64,000 bases of DNA. It comes from Isoetes taiwanensis. Its lineage: Eukaryota > Streptophyta > Lycopodiopsida > Isoetales > Isoetaceae. Location: NCBI GenBank assembly GCA_021234155.1, contig JAJEKV010000070.1, forward strand, positions 6,756,602 to 6,820,601, given 5' to 3'. Both the position numbers and the translations under genes were made by a program. Below the pieces are notes generated by a model. The model had not been told where the DNA came from and did no database searches. It worked only from the letters and a program-made list of their open reading frames with translations. Shown here one piece after another: positions 23,871-35,907 of the stretch (position 1 is the first letter of the stretch; every line of letters starts with the position of its first letter).

Positions 23871-24059
23871 GGGAATATCTCTTGGTGATTCCCATCTGAT
23901 CTCGAGTTTCCGGTTTCATGTTCTTTCGGTTTCGCGGGTCGCGGATAAGAGGATCATACTCTCAGGGTTTCCTCGATTCTACCACCGCCGGGTCTAGCCT
24001 ACGTAGCTTTTACGCTAATCTGGCCTCACAATCATTTTCTTAGCCGGGTGTACATATAG

Positions 24060-25300
24060 TTTGTATCCTTTCACATGTTCCCCATAGCCTGTTACGCGGT
24101 TTGCCCTATTCCCAAACTTGCTTCCGCTCGCTTTTAGATAGATGGCCATATGCCGCGTACCCAAATATTTTCATGCCCGAGACATCCGGGCTTCCTTTTT
24201 GGGTCCATGCTTCCTCCTCCGCATGCAAATTTCAGGTACGTACCCTTGTAAAAATTGCTAATGATGTACACAAAGTAGCATGCACCGCTTCAGCCTAAAA
24301 ATTTAGGTTCTATGCCCTTAGAAAGGATCATAGACCTAGCACATTCCACGTCCTAGCTTTTCTCCTCCACAACGCCTTTGTTGATGCTCATGAGCCACCG
24401 AGGTCCTCGTGGATAATACCGAAGCCGCTAAGAATTCATCAAATCACCATCAAGCAATTCTCCTCCCTCGATCACTCTCGATAGTCTTCACCTTCTTTCT
24501 ATGAAGTTCTCTCGCCATGGCTTCCATTGCTTAAAACTTTAACACTCGGGGATTTATAAGCTAAGAAATAAACCCAAATTCTTTTTCCGGAAAGTATAAT
24601 CATCTATGATCAATAGAAAGTACCCGATCCACCTAGAGATTTTTATCCAAGCAGCTCCCCGCTACACCATATACAGCAGTGATCCATGGGACTGGGCCCA
24701 AGTGGGTCAGACGGTTCTTGCTCCCTTCCCCGATTGTGATATGATCTCCCCGCTCTTGGCTACCAGACATCCTTTCGTGATATTCCTGGGGAGCTTTGAC
24801 TTTGGGTAGCCCTTCTACAAAATTCGGACCCGTGATCCTTTGAGGAATCGGAAGTTGGCATGACCAAGGCTCATGCTAAGCTTCTGATCGATCCGCGGCC
24901 GTGTTTAGAGTCGATGGTTCTCTCGCACTGTACCGATTCTATAAAGACTTCCCATTCTTTCTCCTTGTGCTACCATGACACATTTTTATTTCAATTATAC
25001 ACCTTCCTCCTCCAAATGTGATGTATATAATTGAGCATCATCCATTTTGAAATCGAGCAGATTGGCTTCCCAAGTCCGCACATACAACGATTTTTAGCAA
25101 GACCGCCCCGCGGGCTAGTTTTAACATCAGCTCGCTCCCGCTTTGCCATAATTTAAAAAGGCCTTTGCCTATTTTACTTTCCATTGTCCCTGCTTCTTTA
25201 AACTCCCTCGAATAATTCCCCGCTTTGGCGGCCATAGATCACCGGCCCTGCAGTCCAGAGCTATATCCCTTTGGGCAGCTTCGCCATGAGAGCCACCGCT
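24060..25300 (-). pseudogene. Copia protease/integrase region, broken
   Basis: The clearest block is the integrase core on the minus strand at 24600-24420: RIWVYFLAYKS followed by KVKTIRSDRGGELL, which matches the WVYFLK.KS and KTLRSDRGGE motifs and includes the second catalytic aspartate. GIIHE or VVEEK-like words then resemble the HE...PQQNGVVERKN segment across a frame change. Upstream, near 24720-24640, LGPSPMD and KSLGGSGTFY fit the start of the core (DLCGP, SLGGSRYF). A protease active-site DSG was not found. Frameshifts occur about every 50-100 bases. Confidence 0.8.
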
Positions 25301-25619
25301 TCAATTCCACATGAATTATTCCATTATGCATCATCTTCTTTTGGCTGACCGAGAATGGTCTTTATGCATCCCAATTTTTTCAAACATGCGGATGATACCG
25401 CCGGGACTATCCAAAGGGTTATCACTGCGATATTGCCTTGGTTTCTCCAAAATTTTACACGCTACGTAATGCCCCCGCTACGTACATGCTGACCATCAAT
25501 TGAGCTTCATGGACAGAGTTATCGGCCACTTGCCTTGGAAGCTTTTATGAGTATGCCCCTTTCTTCTCTTATTTCATCTCTTTGTCAAGAACTACATGTT
25601 TCTTCTTTCTTTTAGCATC

Positions 25620-26390
25620 ATTTCTCTTGTTGGGTTCTATGCCCCTGTAATATATGCCCATGTTTGTTGCAATTGTAGCATTTACGGGTCTCAATATCTT
25701 CTTTGTCTTCCAACAAGTAAGCGTCTCTTCTAACTTGTCCTCCTCGCTTGGCTCCCTTCATTGATCTCCATTAAGATTCACTGGCATGCCCATTCCAACC
25801 TTCCACATGTTCACTGCATCCGATCACTCTTTTACGCATATTGAAGGTTGCCGTGAGTAGAGCACCCACAATCAGGTCATCTTCAAGCCCTTCACCTCGA
25901 GTTGGAGTGCAACGCCTTGATTCCTCGAAAATGTATTCTTCCCGGCCACTAAGTAGCCCTTTTTAGCTTCTTGTGGTAAAATCCACGTAGTACAGCTAGC
26001 TTGCTGCGGAAAAAGTGTCTCTTCTTGTAAATCCTAGAGAGTCGCTCCTAAGCATCTTGAGCACTTTCTGTACCGCTTCACTTGTGCACCATGGTATCAT
26101 CCGTGATACCGTGATCATCCGACTCTTGCCTCCTACCACGCTGCATCCATTTGAGCAAGGCTTGGTCCTCTCGCCTTCCGCCGCACGCATTCGCATCTCG
26201 CTTGGCCTCCCTAACAACCCCGGCAGCCTGAAACTCCCAGGGGTTTGCCGTTAATCGCCTTGGCTCATCACCTGATACTACATGCCATATGTCCCTTCTC
26301 GTAAAGCTTTCCACGCATCTTGATAAACCAAGAAAAGGTATTATCATCATGGGGAAAGCCTCTCAGATTTTCCCATTTCGTTTTTAGCAA
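25620..26390 (-). pseudogene. Copia gag remnant with degenerate zinc knuckle
   Basis: Minus-strand reading from about 26320 gives WHVVSGDEPRRLTANPWEF and later EDQALLKWMQR and ITDDTMVH, matching the LWxIVSGxExP...ALLKWxxR...I.D.MV pattern of copia gag (UBN2-type). Near 25695-25631 is RKCYNCNKHGHILQG, a CCHC zinc knuckle in which the two cysteines and the histidine are visible but the final cysteine is not. Gag would package element RNA in an intact copy. Confidence 0.8.
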
Positions 26391-26478
26391 AATGGCAGCC
26401 TCCTTAATTCAATGGATCTCGCCTTCAGCCTCGGGATAATAGTACACAACCTAAATAGAGACTCTAAAAGCATTATCT

Positions 26479-26695
26479 TTTAGATTTCTAAAGAAAAGAT
26501 CCAGTTATACATCGTGATACGCAAGGTTTTATTTAGAAGGCTAAACTCAAGTAATGCAAGTATTTCCTAAGATCTCCTCCAATCTCGTGATATCCGCTTA
26601 CATCAAACTCTAAATAACTATACTTGATTATAACCCTAACACAAGACAGTGGCGTACCATATGACAAGTCATTCTGTTCATACGTAACTCCAACA
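26479..26695 (-). repeat. Copia 5' LTR
   Basis: Direct repeat of 21771-21968. Its outer end, read on the minus strand, is TGTTGGAGTTACGTATG. No TGGTATCAG-type primer-binding site was seen just inside its inner end at about 26478. Confidence 0.88.
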
Positions 26696-27632
26696 TTTGT
26701 TTCACACATTGGGCCACCACCCAAAGAAATTTAAAAATTTCAGATTCCATGTCCTCCTCAAGACGAAGCCCCAAGAACAACCCATATCACCGTAAAAAGA
26801 GCTATCTCTTTGGATATTTCAATGTGTTTCTCAGTATGGTGATCCTTGAGCATATGTATGCAACCATGCCTCCGTGGTTTCAGCTGGCGGCGCAGCTTAG
26901 ATGTCAGTGGGATTTATGCCTCTGCTGTGTTTTGGCTATTTGCTTGATGAACCATGGTCAATCCTATATGTATTTACCTCTGCAGGTATGAATCAGATCA
27001 AAACTCACATCAAGGTATTCTGCAGCTTAGATTATCAAAAAGTATTTGAGGTGTGCATTCATTCATATAGTTTATTGATCCGAGATAGTCCGCCCCCGCC
27101 CAAGGCAACACGACCGAAGTCGGGCTTATCTGGACAAGCAAACAGAGTTTGAATCAAAATGGTAAAGCCAGCTACATTTGATCGGGAGAAGTTGGGGCTA
27201 CCAATGTGTGGATTCTACAGAGTGCTAAGTGAGCTAGACACAAAACATCCGAGTACTAGGCCTTTATGTGCTCCTCGTAGTAACACATGCTAGCCCAATG
27301 TATCGATCTATTGATAGCAAATGGCGTCTTTGTTCGAATGAATGTCCAAGCAAAACGGTTTTGCCTTCCTTAGGAATGCGCATTTGTTTCAAATTAGATG
27401 CCGTGGTCACGCCATCTCATGTTGCAATTAAAACAAATAGGATAATGGGGAAGCACCCACGCCTACCACATCCCGAAAATTTCCGAGACACTTGGTGCTG
27501 GTAGCCGCAAACAAAAGTAATTGATGGTCCCCTTTCTTGTTTTTCAAAATGTGCAAAGGTTCGGGATGTTGCTTCTCCTGTCTTGGAATGGTCAAGGAAA
27601 AATGTCGATATTTAAGAAAATTACATTTATGT
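26696..27632. other. No recognisable gene
   Basis: Short frames on both strands (80 and 83 codons plus at 26749-27152; 78 codons plus at 27268-27504). None resembles a known family. It separates the copia element from the first piece of the split family A copy. Confidence 0.5.
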
Positions 27633-27886
27633 TGCAACTATAATGTTCGCTGTTTCCTCTAGAGAGTTTTTGTGTTCAAGCATCAAACCGGTTGATAGCA
27701 ATATTTAGGATTACAAGCTATGTCCAAATTTTGAGTGGTTTATTGTCATTCTTGTTTACAAATTTGTTCAATTGTGATCATGGGTCATGGATTTAGTCAA
27801 GAAGTGGTTATTCCATGCCTAAGCAATCGAGATCCAAATTTAAAAGATTGATCATGAGCATCAATGAGGCACTCAGGGCCAAAGGA
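27633..27886 (-). repeat. Family A, split copy, piece 1 of 3
   Basis: Matches the reverse complement of the last ~250 bp of the family A unit: CTATAATGTT at the end, CAAGCATCAAA, ATTACAAGCTATGTCC, GAGTGGTTTATTGTCATTC, ATCAATGAGGCACT and GGCCAAAGG. Similarity stops at about 27886 and resumes with the very next family bases at about 36031. Confidence 0.88.
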
Positions 27887-28019
27887 AATCGTGAATGGTG
27901 GTTCAATACATTGTACGCTGTACCTTTAATAATGTATGAATTCAGCGATACGCACACAAATTTGCCGTGTGATAAAACGCAGTAAAAATACGGGTAAAAA
28001 TACCCCTGGAGATGTGAGT

Positions 28020-28290
28020 GTGACGCTGAAACAACAAAACCCCTGTGACGCTGAAAAATTTTTCACAGACGAAATCCTTTCTCAGAATCAAGCAGACGCT
28101 GAAAAACCAAAAATTTTTCGATAATGCGAAAACCACGCTTTACGCCGCGACGCTGGACTTTTCGCGCAGACGCTAGCTTTGTTGTTTTGGCGCACGCTGC
28201 TTTTAGCTGATTTCCGTGACGCTTAAAAGGTGTTTTGGCGTATCGCTAGCTTAGCTTGTTTCGGCAGACGCTTTAAAATTTTCAGCCGCT
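28020..28290 (+). repeat. CAGACGCTGAAA motif cluster, left end of I1
   Basis: GACGCT-containing words start at about 28022, 28047, 28095, 28149, 28169, 28218 and 28267, several preceded by CA or GT and followed by GAAA. Spacers of roughly 15-45 bp differ from each other. The cluster ends with TTCAGCCGCT at 28281-28290, a word also present at 35701-35710. Confidence 0.85.
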
Positions 28291-30689
28291 GGCCCAATTT
28301 ACTAAACAAAAAATGTTTATGCACTGCTTTGGCCTATTTTGTGACACTGCTACGTATATATAAGAAAAACGCAATAGCTCCTAGAATTCACCTCTAACAT
28401 TGATCAGCGTTGAGTCAAAATACTCTTGGGAAACGGTTTGCCTTTGAGGTGCCGCGTTGTCAATGAGCTCTCACTGACATGGATATCGGAACGCGGAGTC
28501 ACCCAAATGGCGTTTCGCCCCGCACCGCCTATAGAATATCCTATAGGGTCCTTGCTCAACCCCCTTTGATTCTCAGATTCGCAACGCCGACGAATATATG
28601 CATTGTGAGCTTGCTCCTTTGCATATATACGCCTTCCTTTAGTTCGTAATCAAGGAGTCGGGATAAGAGATACTGTCACCGTCCGGAAAGTAATGGTGGC
28701 TACCGGTCACGTGATCTACCGGGCGCGTGCCGCCGCAACGCCCCTGAGCCAAGTGGATCGGCAGGTGCCCCAAGTGTGGCTACTGGATCGCAACTCGCCC
28801 CACGGGTCGCAGATTGGAGCGCCAGTATTCGGAAGAGGACCTCGTGAATGGGAGTTTCTGTGAAAGAGTTTGGCGAAATGAGTGGAATGTGTGTTTTGTG
28901 ACACTTTACCTGGGTGAAATGGTTCTCAGAACAGCTAATTGAAGCCATATCTCACGGAACGACGTTTGTGAAATGCAACTTGTAATCGTGATCCGCTGAC
29001 TCTTAAGTAAAAGGATACCATTGAAATACTGTCTCGACCGGATGTAATACCAAACTAAGAATAATATGAGAAAAAGATTTGCCGTACAATACCTGTGCAT
29101 GTTACGCGTATGCATTTAAGATAACGAAAATGTCACTAATTCACCCTCGCTGGGGATGAAAGATACCAATCGTGAGGGTGGACTAGGGTCAATAGGTATA
29201 AGTACCCGAGAATGTAGAGAATGATAGAGACAATTGAAATAGTAGAAAGATGACTAAGCAATGTGAGGCTTGATCATTGGTTAACATCGTGAGCAAATCA
29301 AGAAGACGCAATTGAAGGTTGTAGATGCATTTATATCGCGGGCTGCCCCACATATTTTGGAGCACAAAGCAATGAAAGAAGCCTTCCGTGAAGTTGCTAC
29401 AAGGTGACCGCTTTTAGATTGCCTTCTATACAAGCATGCCAACACAAAACGCTGATGAAATACATGAAAAATGGGTTGAGAGGGCGGTACTGAAGTTGTG
29501 TCGTGCGACCGCCACTTCATTAATGACCTGATCATTAGTGACTATGGTTTTTGAAATCGTCAAACCAAAATCACTCAAGTGACCGAGATTGATTTTCGTA
29601 AAACAAAGGCCGCGGATAGATGCTTTGGACCAAAGAGTAAATATTTCAAGTTGTAATGGATGCACGCTCAATCAGCAGCGCAGTTGAATTATTGAGTCCT
29701 AATTTCCGTGGTTGCATGCTACTAGTTGCTAATGCCATTGTTCTAACCTATTGTCAGTGAATCGCTCCTCACAAAGCATACACTTGGTCTAAAGATCCCA
29801 TCTGTAAAAGCTGCTCTGCTTGTAAAATTCATCACAAAGAAGTCGCACTCTATGCCATTTTATAAGTCATTATAAATAAGACCCTAGCGCACCTGCGAAC
29901 TGCGGCAAATTCGGTTTGGCCCTACCATAATCGCAAGAGTGCGCCGGGCGTGTCGCGGATTGGATTATTCAACCTTTATCCCACCCTTTCGAAAATGGCA
30001 TCAAGCTTTGCCGGACTGATTGGGCCTGGAGGGCATCATATAATGAAGGCCTGCCTTCGTAAGTTCTTTGACAAAGTGTAAAGTTTTAGTTTTGATAGCA
30101 ATATGCTGTAGCTCTCATTTCGCCATACTGATTGTGCATGTGCTCTCTTTGATTGAATCATGCTTGAGTTCTTAATTTGTTAACAAACAAGTGGGTCATC
30201 AGATTTGAAGAGCTCTAAGTAGTTTTGCTGCCTAAACTTGTCGTGACAGTGAGTAGCCATATTTTGAGGCATTTTTTTCCCTCGTCTCTGAGTGTAGCTG
30301 GATGAGTTGCAATGCCATTTGATAGGCTCTTTAACTTCCAACAATTCCAATATGCGTACATGAGTTTAGTTTCCTACATTAAGGCAAATTAAGGTACTTT
30401 GTTGTGACTTTTAAAGTGTACCATGTAAATGTCACTTACCATTTTTGTTCTTTTACCCAAAGCGCAAATGAATGCAACCGTATAGCAAGTTTGATGTATC
30501 TTTTAATATTACAGCACGTAAGTCGGATTTGGAAATAATTGTTTCTAAATATCAATTTTAAGATCTCTACCTTTAATTTATATTTTCTTCCTTTCCTGTA
30601 TCTTCTATGACTAAAGTAGTTTATATTGAGATCTTCGTGCACTATATCTTCTAGCCCCGCTTCCGCCGTACTACGATGAGTTTATGTCC
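28291..30689. other. Interior of I1, no recognisable gene
   Basis: Mixed composition with frames of 60-84 codons (minus at 28700-28948, 29281-29535 and 29426-29671), none recognised. No transposase signature such as a DDE/D context was seen. Confidence 0.45.
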
Positions 30690-30970
30690 GCGCTTATGGG
30701 CCATGTAGCCATTTCACCGAAGATTTTTGTGGCACGCATAACATGGCATTGTTCCATAAGCATGTCTCTCTAGGCCCAAGCCAGGCTAAAGTACAGCATC
30801 TTCCTGGCCCTACGCCACTGCCAGGTTTGGTCCACAGGCTTGAGGTGCTTTGGGTGGAGGTGCTTCGGAGAGCTGGAACACGATGATCCATTTTTAGCAA
30901 ATTGCTTCCCGACATGACATGGAATGCTTAGTTCTTCCTCGCCGGAAATGGGATTTGAGGTCGGGCGCAA
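30690..30970 (-). pseudogene. Possible PPR-repeat fragment
   Basis: On the minus strand, CHVGKQFAKNG is followed about 30 residues later by WRRARKMLYFSLAWA and, one frame away, RDML and ETCLWNNAML. This resembles the plant PPR pattern GKQIHA..KNG ... DARKVFDSLP.RDVVSWNAML. Spacing is about one PPR motif but the frame changes within it. PPR proteins bind organelle RNA. Chance similarity in a short broken frame is a real alternative. Confidence 0.3.
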
Positions 30971-31984
30971 AGGTACGCTTTGCTCGAGCTTTTACCGCTG
31001 ACCGCTCGCTTGTCGCGCTTTTTGTACCCCAATATCTAACTTAGACCCCTCTTTAGCTCGTGCTTTGTAGGGGATAAGTTTTAAAGTGGATCTTCAGCAT
31101 AGCTCGCTTTTATTATGCATCATGGATTATGCATGTGCTATGGAGTATACATGTTCGCGTGATCACTTTGGGCGTAACGAAAGAGAAACGTCAGCTGGAT
31201 CAAATATATACAAAGATCCATTTCGCCATTAAGTAAACACCCAGCCAGCTCTAGTGATATGTGGGTGCTGAGACATTTTACAGTTTGTGTCATTCATGTA
31301 CCACATTGGAAAACACACCTCGCGGTGTTTCTTTCTTATCTATGTCGGCGTTGAACACCCGCGGCCCATTTGGTATTAATGCCAAAGCAATTAATGTAAT
31401 CCATTTGCGTGTGATTGGAACATCGCCAAAAATTAGATGCACATATACTCATCAATCTTATTATGAGTCAAGTAAACATAATGGTAGTAAACTAATCTAG
31501 CATTAATGTAAGGAGCTACAAGAATGGTTCTCCACGTATGCATGCCTCACCAAGATAGCAAGTCATTTAAGTGCTCAAGTGTGTTTCTTCCCACTAATCC
31601 GTGCATGAAATGCCTTGATGCTATGTGCGCGACATCAATGACTTAGTGCAATCACCGTAATGTAAAATGGGTAAGGATTGCTTCCCTTTATAATGGCGTT
31701 CCCTGACAGAGTATACAAAAGATAGAGAATAAGGCATTAGTTTCTTTTTTAGTTCATGTGGAAAGTCCTTCTAATTTTTCTATGGTATTTGGGGTGGTAT
31801 TTCCTCATAGTTTCTGGATAGGCCGAGTAAGTATTTTGTCTTGGATCCATTTCTTCCTACTAGGAGAATAATAATTATTAGGATGCTGCCGCCATGCAAC
31901 GCTGCTCAAAATAAGGATATTATTGTATTGCCTAAGCCGGGCATAAGTTGAGAGCTCAGAAAATGCTTTGGGATGCAAAGAGCA
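30971..31984. other. No recognisable gene
   Basis: AT-rich DNA with a 79-codon plus frame (31261-31500) of no known family. It leads into polypyrimidine tract Y2. Confidence 0.45.
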
Positions 31985-33655
31985 GTGCCTCCTATTCCCT
32001 CCCTCCCTCAAAGTTCCAAACCCCAGTTCTTTTCTCATGGCCTTCTCTGCCTTTTTTTTTTCTTCTTTCTTCTGCCTTTCCTCGCCTCCTTGCCTTCCCA
32101 TCCCTTCCTTTCCTTCCTCCTCCCATCTCCTACAACCTTCTTTCTTTCCCTTTCCTTTGCCCCTTTCCATCTTCTCCTCTTTCTCAGCCCTTTTTCCTCT
32201 CTTTCTTTTAAGCCCTCTTTTTCCCCACCCTTTTCCATGTCTTCCTTTTTTCTCAACCTTTACTCTTTCTCGCCTTTTCCATGCCTATTTTCCCTTCTTT
32301 CCTCCTCTTTTCCTAATTTTTCCTCTCCTCTTTTTTGTGTGCCCTTTTCTCCCTTCCCATTTTTCTTTTTCCCTCCCGCTTCCATGCCCTTTTTACCTTC
32401 CCTTTTCCATCTCCTCACCCTTTTCCTCTCTTTTCCCCTTTTCTATGTTCCCTTTTTCTCTTCCCTTTTCCATTTTCCTCATTTCTTTTTCCTGTCTCGC
32501 TTCCCCTTTTTCCATTCTTTTTTTTCTTTTCTATTTCCTCTTTTCCCATGCCTCCTTTTTCCTCTCACCTCTTTTCTTCTATTTTTCTCCCGCTTCCTTT
32601 TCCTCCTCCCTGCACCTTTTCCTCTTCAACCCTTCCTTTTTCTTTCTTTTTCCTTTCCTTTATGTCCTTCTTTCCTCCATCACTCCCCCGCCTTTCCCTT
32701 TCCTTTTTTCCCGCTTCTTTCTTGATGGATTTTTTTCTTTCCGCTTTTCTCCTTTGCCGCATCCTCTTTTCGGTGCACTTTTTCCCTTCCTTTCCTTTTC
32801 CTTGTTCCATGCCTTTTACATTTGTTTTATTCTTCTTATTTTTTTATACTCCATTTTCCTTTTTTCCCCACCCTTTCTCTCTTTGCTCCCTTTTTCTTTT
32901 TTCTCTTTTTCTTTTTTTCTCCCTTTCTTCACCATTTTCCTCTTCCCTTTTCTCTCATGCCCTTTCCCTCCTTCTCTCAAGCTTCCCTTTTCTTTTTCCC
33001 TGCGGACCTTTTATCTAGGTTCCTTTCCCCTTTTCCTCTCCCTCTTTTTCTTTTCTTTCTCACTTTCCCTTTTTCTGCCCTTTCTTTTCCCCTCTCCCCA
33101 TCCTTTTCTTTGTTCCCCTTGTCCTTCCCTTTGCCTCCCCCGGGTCCCTTCCCCTTTTCCTCATTTTTCCAACCTTTCTTACTCTCTTCCCCTTTCTTGA
33201 TGCGTTTTTTCCTTCCCTCTTTTTTTTTTTTCCTTTTCCTATGCCATTTTGTCCCTTCTTTTTTTTTCCTCTTCCTCAACGCTTCTTTTTCCCCTTTTCC
33301 CATGCTCCTTCCTTTTCCCATGCTTTTTTTCTCCTCCCCTTTCCATGCTTTTTTTTCTCCTTCATTTTCTCCTCTTCTTTTTCTTAACCTTTTTCTCTTT
33401 CCGCTTTTTTTTTTTTTCATGCCCTTTCCATTTACCTTTTCCACTTTTATCTCTTCCTCCTTCCCCTCGTGGCTCCTTTTCCTGTGCTCTCTTCCCTTTT
33501 TCGCTTCCATGCCTTTTCTCTTCTCTTATCCCCAATTCCGCTTCCCTTTTCCTTTTACCTCTTTCCCTTTTCCCCATGCCTTTTGCCCTTCATACATTCT
33601 CTTTCCCACTTCCCCTTTTCCCTTTTCCCCTTTTCGCTTACCCTTTCCCCTTAAG
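31985..33655. repeat. Polypyrimidine tract Y2
   Basis: About 1.67 kb of C/T-rich plus strand with recurring TTTTCCATGCC or TTCCATGCCCTTTTT words, same orientation as Y1 and opposite to R1 and R2. Frames up to 410 codons (31968-33200) are compositional Phe/Ser/Pro/Leu strings without domains and should not be annotated as proteins. It lies inside insertion I1. Confidence 0.92.
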
Positions 33656-34140
33656 ATCATACACCAATCACGGTTGGTAAGTCGCGGTAATAAATCTAGG
33701 CTCCTGATGCATCCGTGCATGATCTCGCCATTCAAATTAGGGCTCATGCACTACACACTCTACGTGTATAACATTATAATATAAGATTCACTCACAGGTG
33801 CAAACCTGAGAGAGTGCACTATTGGGCAAAGACTCCATCTTATTCATCTACAAAGGGTAATTCCAACAAATTTATTAGGAACACCCCAACCTATGCCAAC
33901 AAAGACCAAAGTTGTTTTCCTCTTGTCAAGGCTCTTTAAGATTTGAATGGTAACATTGAGGGTTATAAACTATCTTCACAAATCCGCCAAGAGAGCTTTC
34001 CAAGTCACTTTGCCTGCTTCTAATTTGAGAAGATCCAAGCACAATAGATAAACAAGTCACAAATCCCCGTCTCTGATCGCATTAGTTGTGGAAAAAACTT
34101 TATATGGTGTGATGTGCTACCTCCCCGCTTGTATCACTGG
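33656..34140. other. No recognisable gene
   Basis: Ordinary AT-rich sequence between Y2 and the tandem repeat that starts at 34141. Nothing identified. Confidence 0.45.
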
Positions 34141-34935
34141 CCAGAATTAGAACAGCAAATGTATTTTGCTCTTATATATTTGGACTACAATATACAATAG
34201 GAATTTAATAGGAATTTGAAAGATGTACCTAGATCTCCTACCTTTTTAAAGCTTTGTCTAAGCTTTCAATGGATACTCTTGTCGAGAAGCCAGATCTCTG
34301 CATTTGCAAAGTTGCCTCAATATTGCTAGTGGTGGACATGCCACCTAATGAACATGGTTCTTGGGGATTTTAAAAGCAAAAGGTAATGAACTATTTGCCA
34401 TTGGTTTTGGATGTATATCCATGTATTATGTATTCCAAGTAGTATTTGTAATTGCCATAGAATTAGAACAACAAATGTATTCCTTTTGCCATATCTCATA
34501 TATATACACAGGAATCTCCTGGTGCTGATGTGTGCCTAGACATTTTAGGGTTTCCCAAGCTTTTCAATGGATACTCTTGCTTGACAAAATGCATCTTGCA
34601 TTTGCAAGTTATGTCCAAATATTTGCTAACCGTATCGCGGAATATGGTGGTCTCAGCTTGTTGGAGATTTTTAAAAAAGGAGGAAATGAACTTATTTGCC
34701 ATTCCTCCTTTAATGTATATCCCAATGTTTGGTATTTAGGAATAATTACTCGAATAATAGAGTTTGGGTCTCGAGTGACTTCCATGTTTGTACTCTAGTT
34801 GTAGAATTAGGAACCACATATGCCAAATTGATACTTGAAAAGATATGTACCTAAACTTATTTTGAGAGTTTCCTGCTTCTCTTGCTTGAGAAATAGCTTT
34901 TAATGTATATCCATCCATGGAAGATAGTTGCTTCA
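34141..34935 (+). repeat. Three-copy tandem repeat, 316-344-bp period
   Basis: AGAATTAG starts units at 34143, 34459 and 34803 (third copy partial). Shared blocks include AACAAATGTATT, TTTCAATGGATACTCTTG, TGCATTTGCAA, ATGAACT-ATTTGCCATT and AATGTATATCC. The copies are clearly diverged by indels. Confidence 0.85.
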
Positions 34936-35685
34936 CATCATTGTCATAATGCCGCTTGTTGCCCATGAAGCCAATACTTCGCCATTGAGCCGCTTCACTT
35001 GCGTGTCGTGAAATTGGCCCATTTTGATAAATCCGCTTTAGATGTGCTCATTCTTTGAGCCGCGTTATTGTGTCGATAAATTTATCAGATCTACTACATG
35101 ATTGTGGTTGTTGTTACATAATTGTGGTTATAGAAATATGCTTTACGTGCTTTTTAAGATGCTGCCGTGCCCCGAGCCGTATTCCCGAGGGGCAATAAAT
35201 GGAGGATATACACAAAAGTGGTGAATAGAGTGGACTTTAATTATTTCTGGAAGATCATGCGTGAATGCTACATGTTCAAGCACAAATAAAATGGACAAAT
35301 TTGATAGTTGGTGCCATTTGCAATTGTGTTGTGATGTAAATCACAATATAATAGATCTTCCAATCGACATCACATTGTATCCTAGCCTTTACCTTTGCTA
35401 CAAGCCTTCTCGTGCTTCTTTTTGTTAGTTTTTTTCTAAAATAGGCTAAGCTCCTCCTTACGTATCAAGGCACTCACCATCGCCACGTTTCTTTTATATA
35501 TACAGCAATGCTTTAGGCCTAACTATGACCTTGCCTAGCCTAACTATAAAAAAACACAAAAATGTCTAAAACTAAGAAAACAAAAAAAAGGTTTTGGGGG
35601 TAAGTTGGAAGGTTTAGCGCAGTAAGAATACCTTCTTTGGCGCGCTAAAACCAAACACCGCCGCTTAATATATATAAAAAACTTC
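34936..35685. other. No recognisable gene
   Basis: AT-rich DNA inside I1 with no frame above 60 codons. Nothing identified before the right motif cluster begins. Confidence 0.45.
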
Positions 35686-35907
35686 ACAGACATCGGTAAC
35701 TTCAGCCGCTGCGATGAACCTTTTCACAGACGCCAAACGCGGATAAACGGGCGCATTTTAACATCGGGCTACCAGTTTCGGCAGACGCTGGGTCGACATT
35801 ATCTACTTACAGACGCTGAAATTTCGCCAGACGAAACTGAAGTTTCGCACGCTAATGTCGACTTGTAATTTCTTTGGCGGCTAAAGTTTAGATTTTCGCC
35901 AGACGCT
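35686..35907 (+). repeat. CAGACGCTGAAA motif cluster, right end of I1
   Basis: CAGAC words at 35687, 35726, 35782, 35810, 35828 and 35900, most extended to CAGACGCT or CAGACGCTGAAA, plus a GCACGCT at 35848. They are in the same orientation as the left cluster. GTTTCGGCAGACGCT at 35775-35789 is identical to 28258-28272. Confidence 0.85.

Larger units (their letters stand above)
21771..26695 (-). mobile_element. Decayed Ty1/copia LTR retrotransposon
   Basis: About 4.9 kb, minus strand, bounded by direct repeats of ~200 bp (21771-21968 and 26479-26695). On the minus strand the 5' LTR starts TGTTGGAGTTACG, a common copia start. Between the LTRs, in copia order, lie gag, a zinc-knuckle remnant, integrase, reverse transcriptase and RNase H. 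Integrase precedes reverse transcriptase, which separates copia from gypsy. All coding regions are broken by stops and indels, and the LTRs differ at many positions, so this is an old copy or has sequencing errors. I could not identify a primer-binding site, polypurine tract or target-site duplication with certainty. Confidence 0.9.

Noticed and set aside
26015-26254. Plus-strand 79-codon gene
   Set aside because: Antisense shadow of the copia gag region.
31968-33200. 410-codon open frame in Y2
   Set aside because: It is a Phe/Ser/Pro/Leu string dictated by a pyrimidine-only strand, with equally long frames in other phases and no domain.
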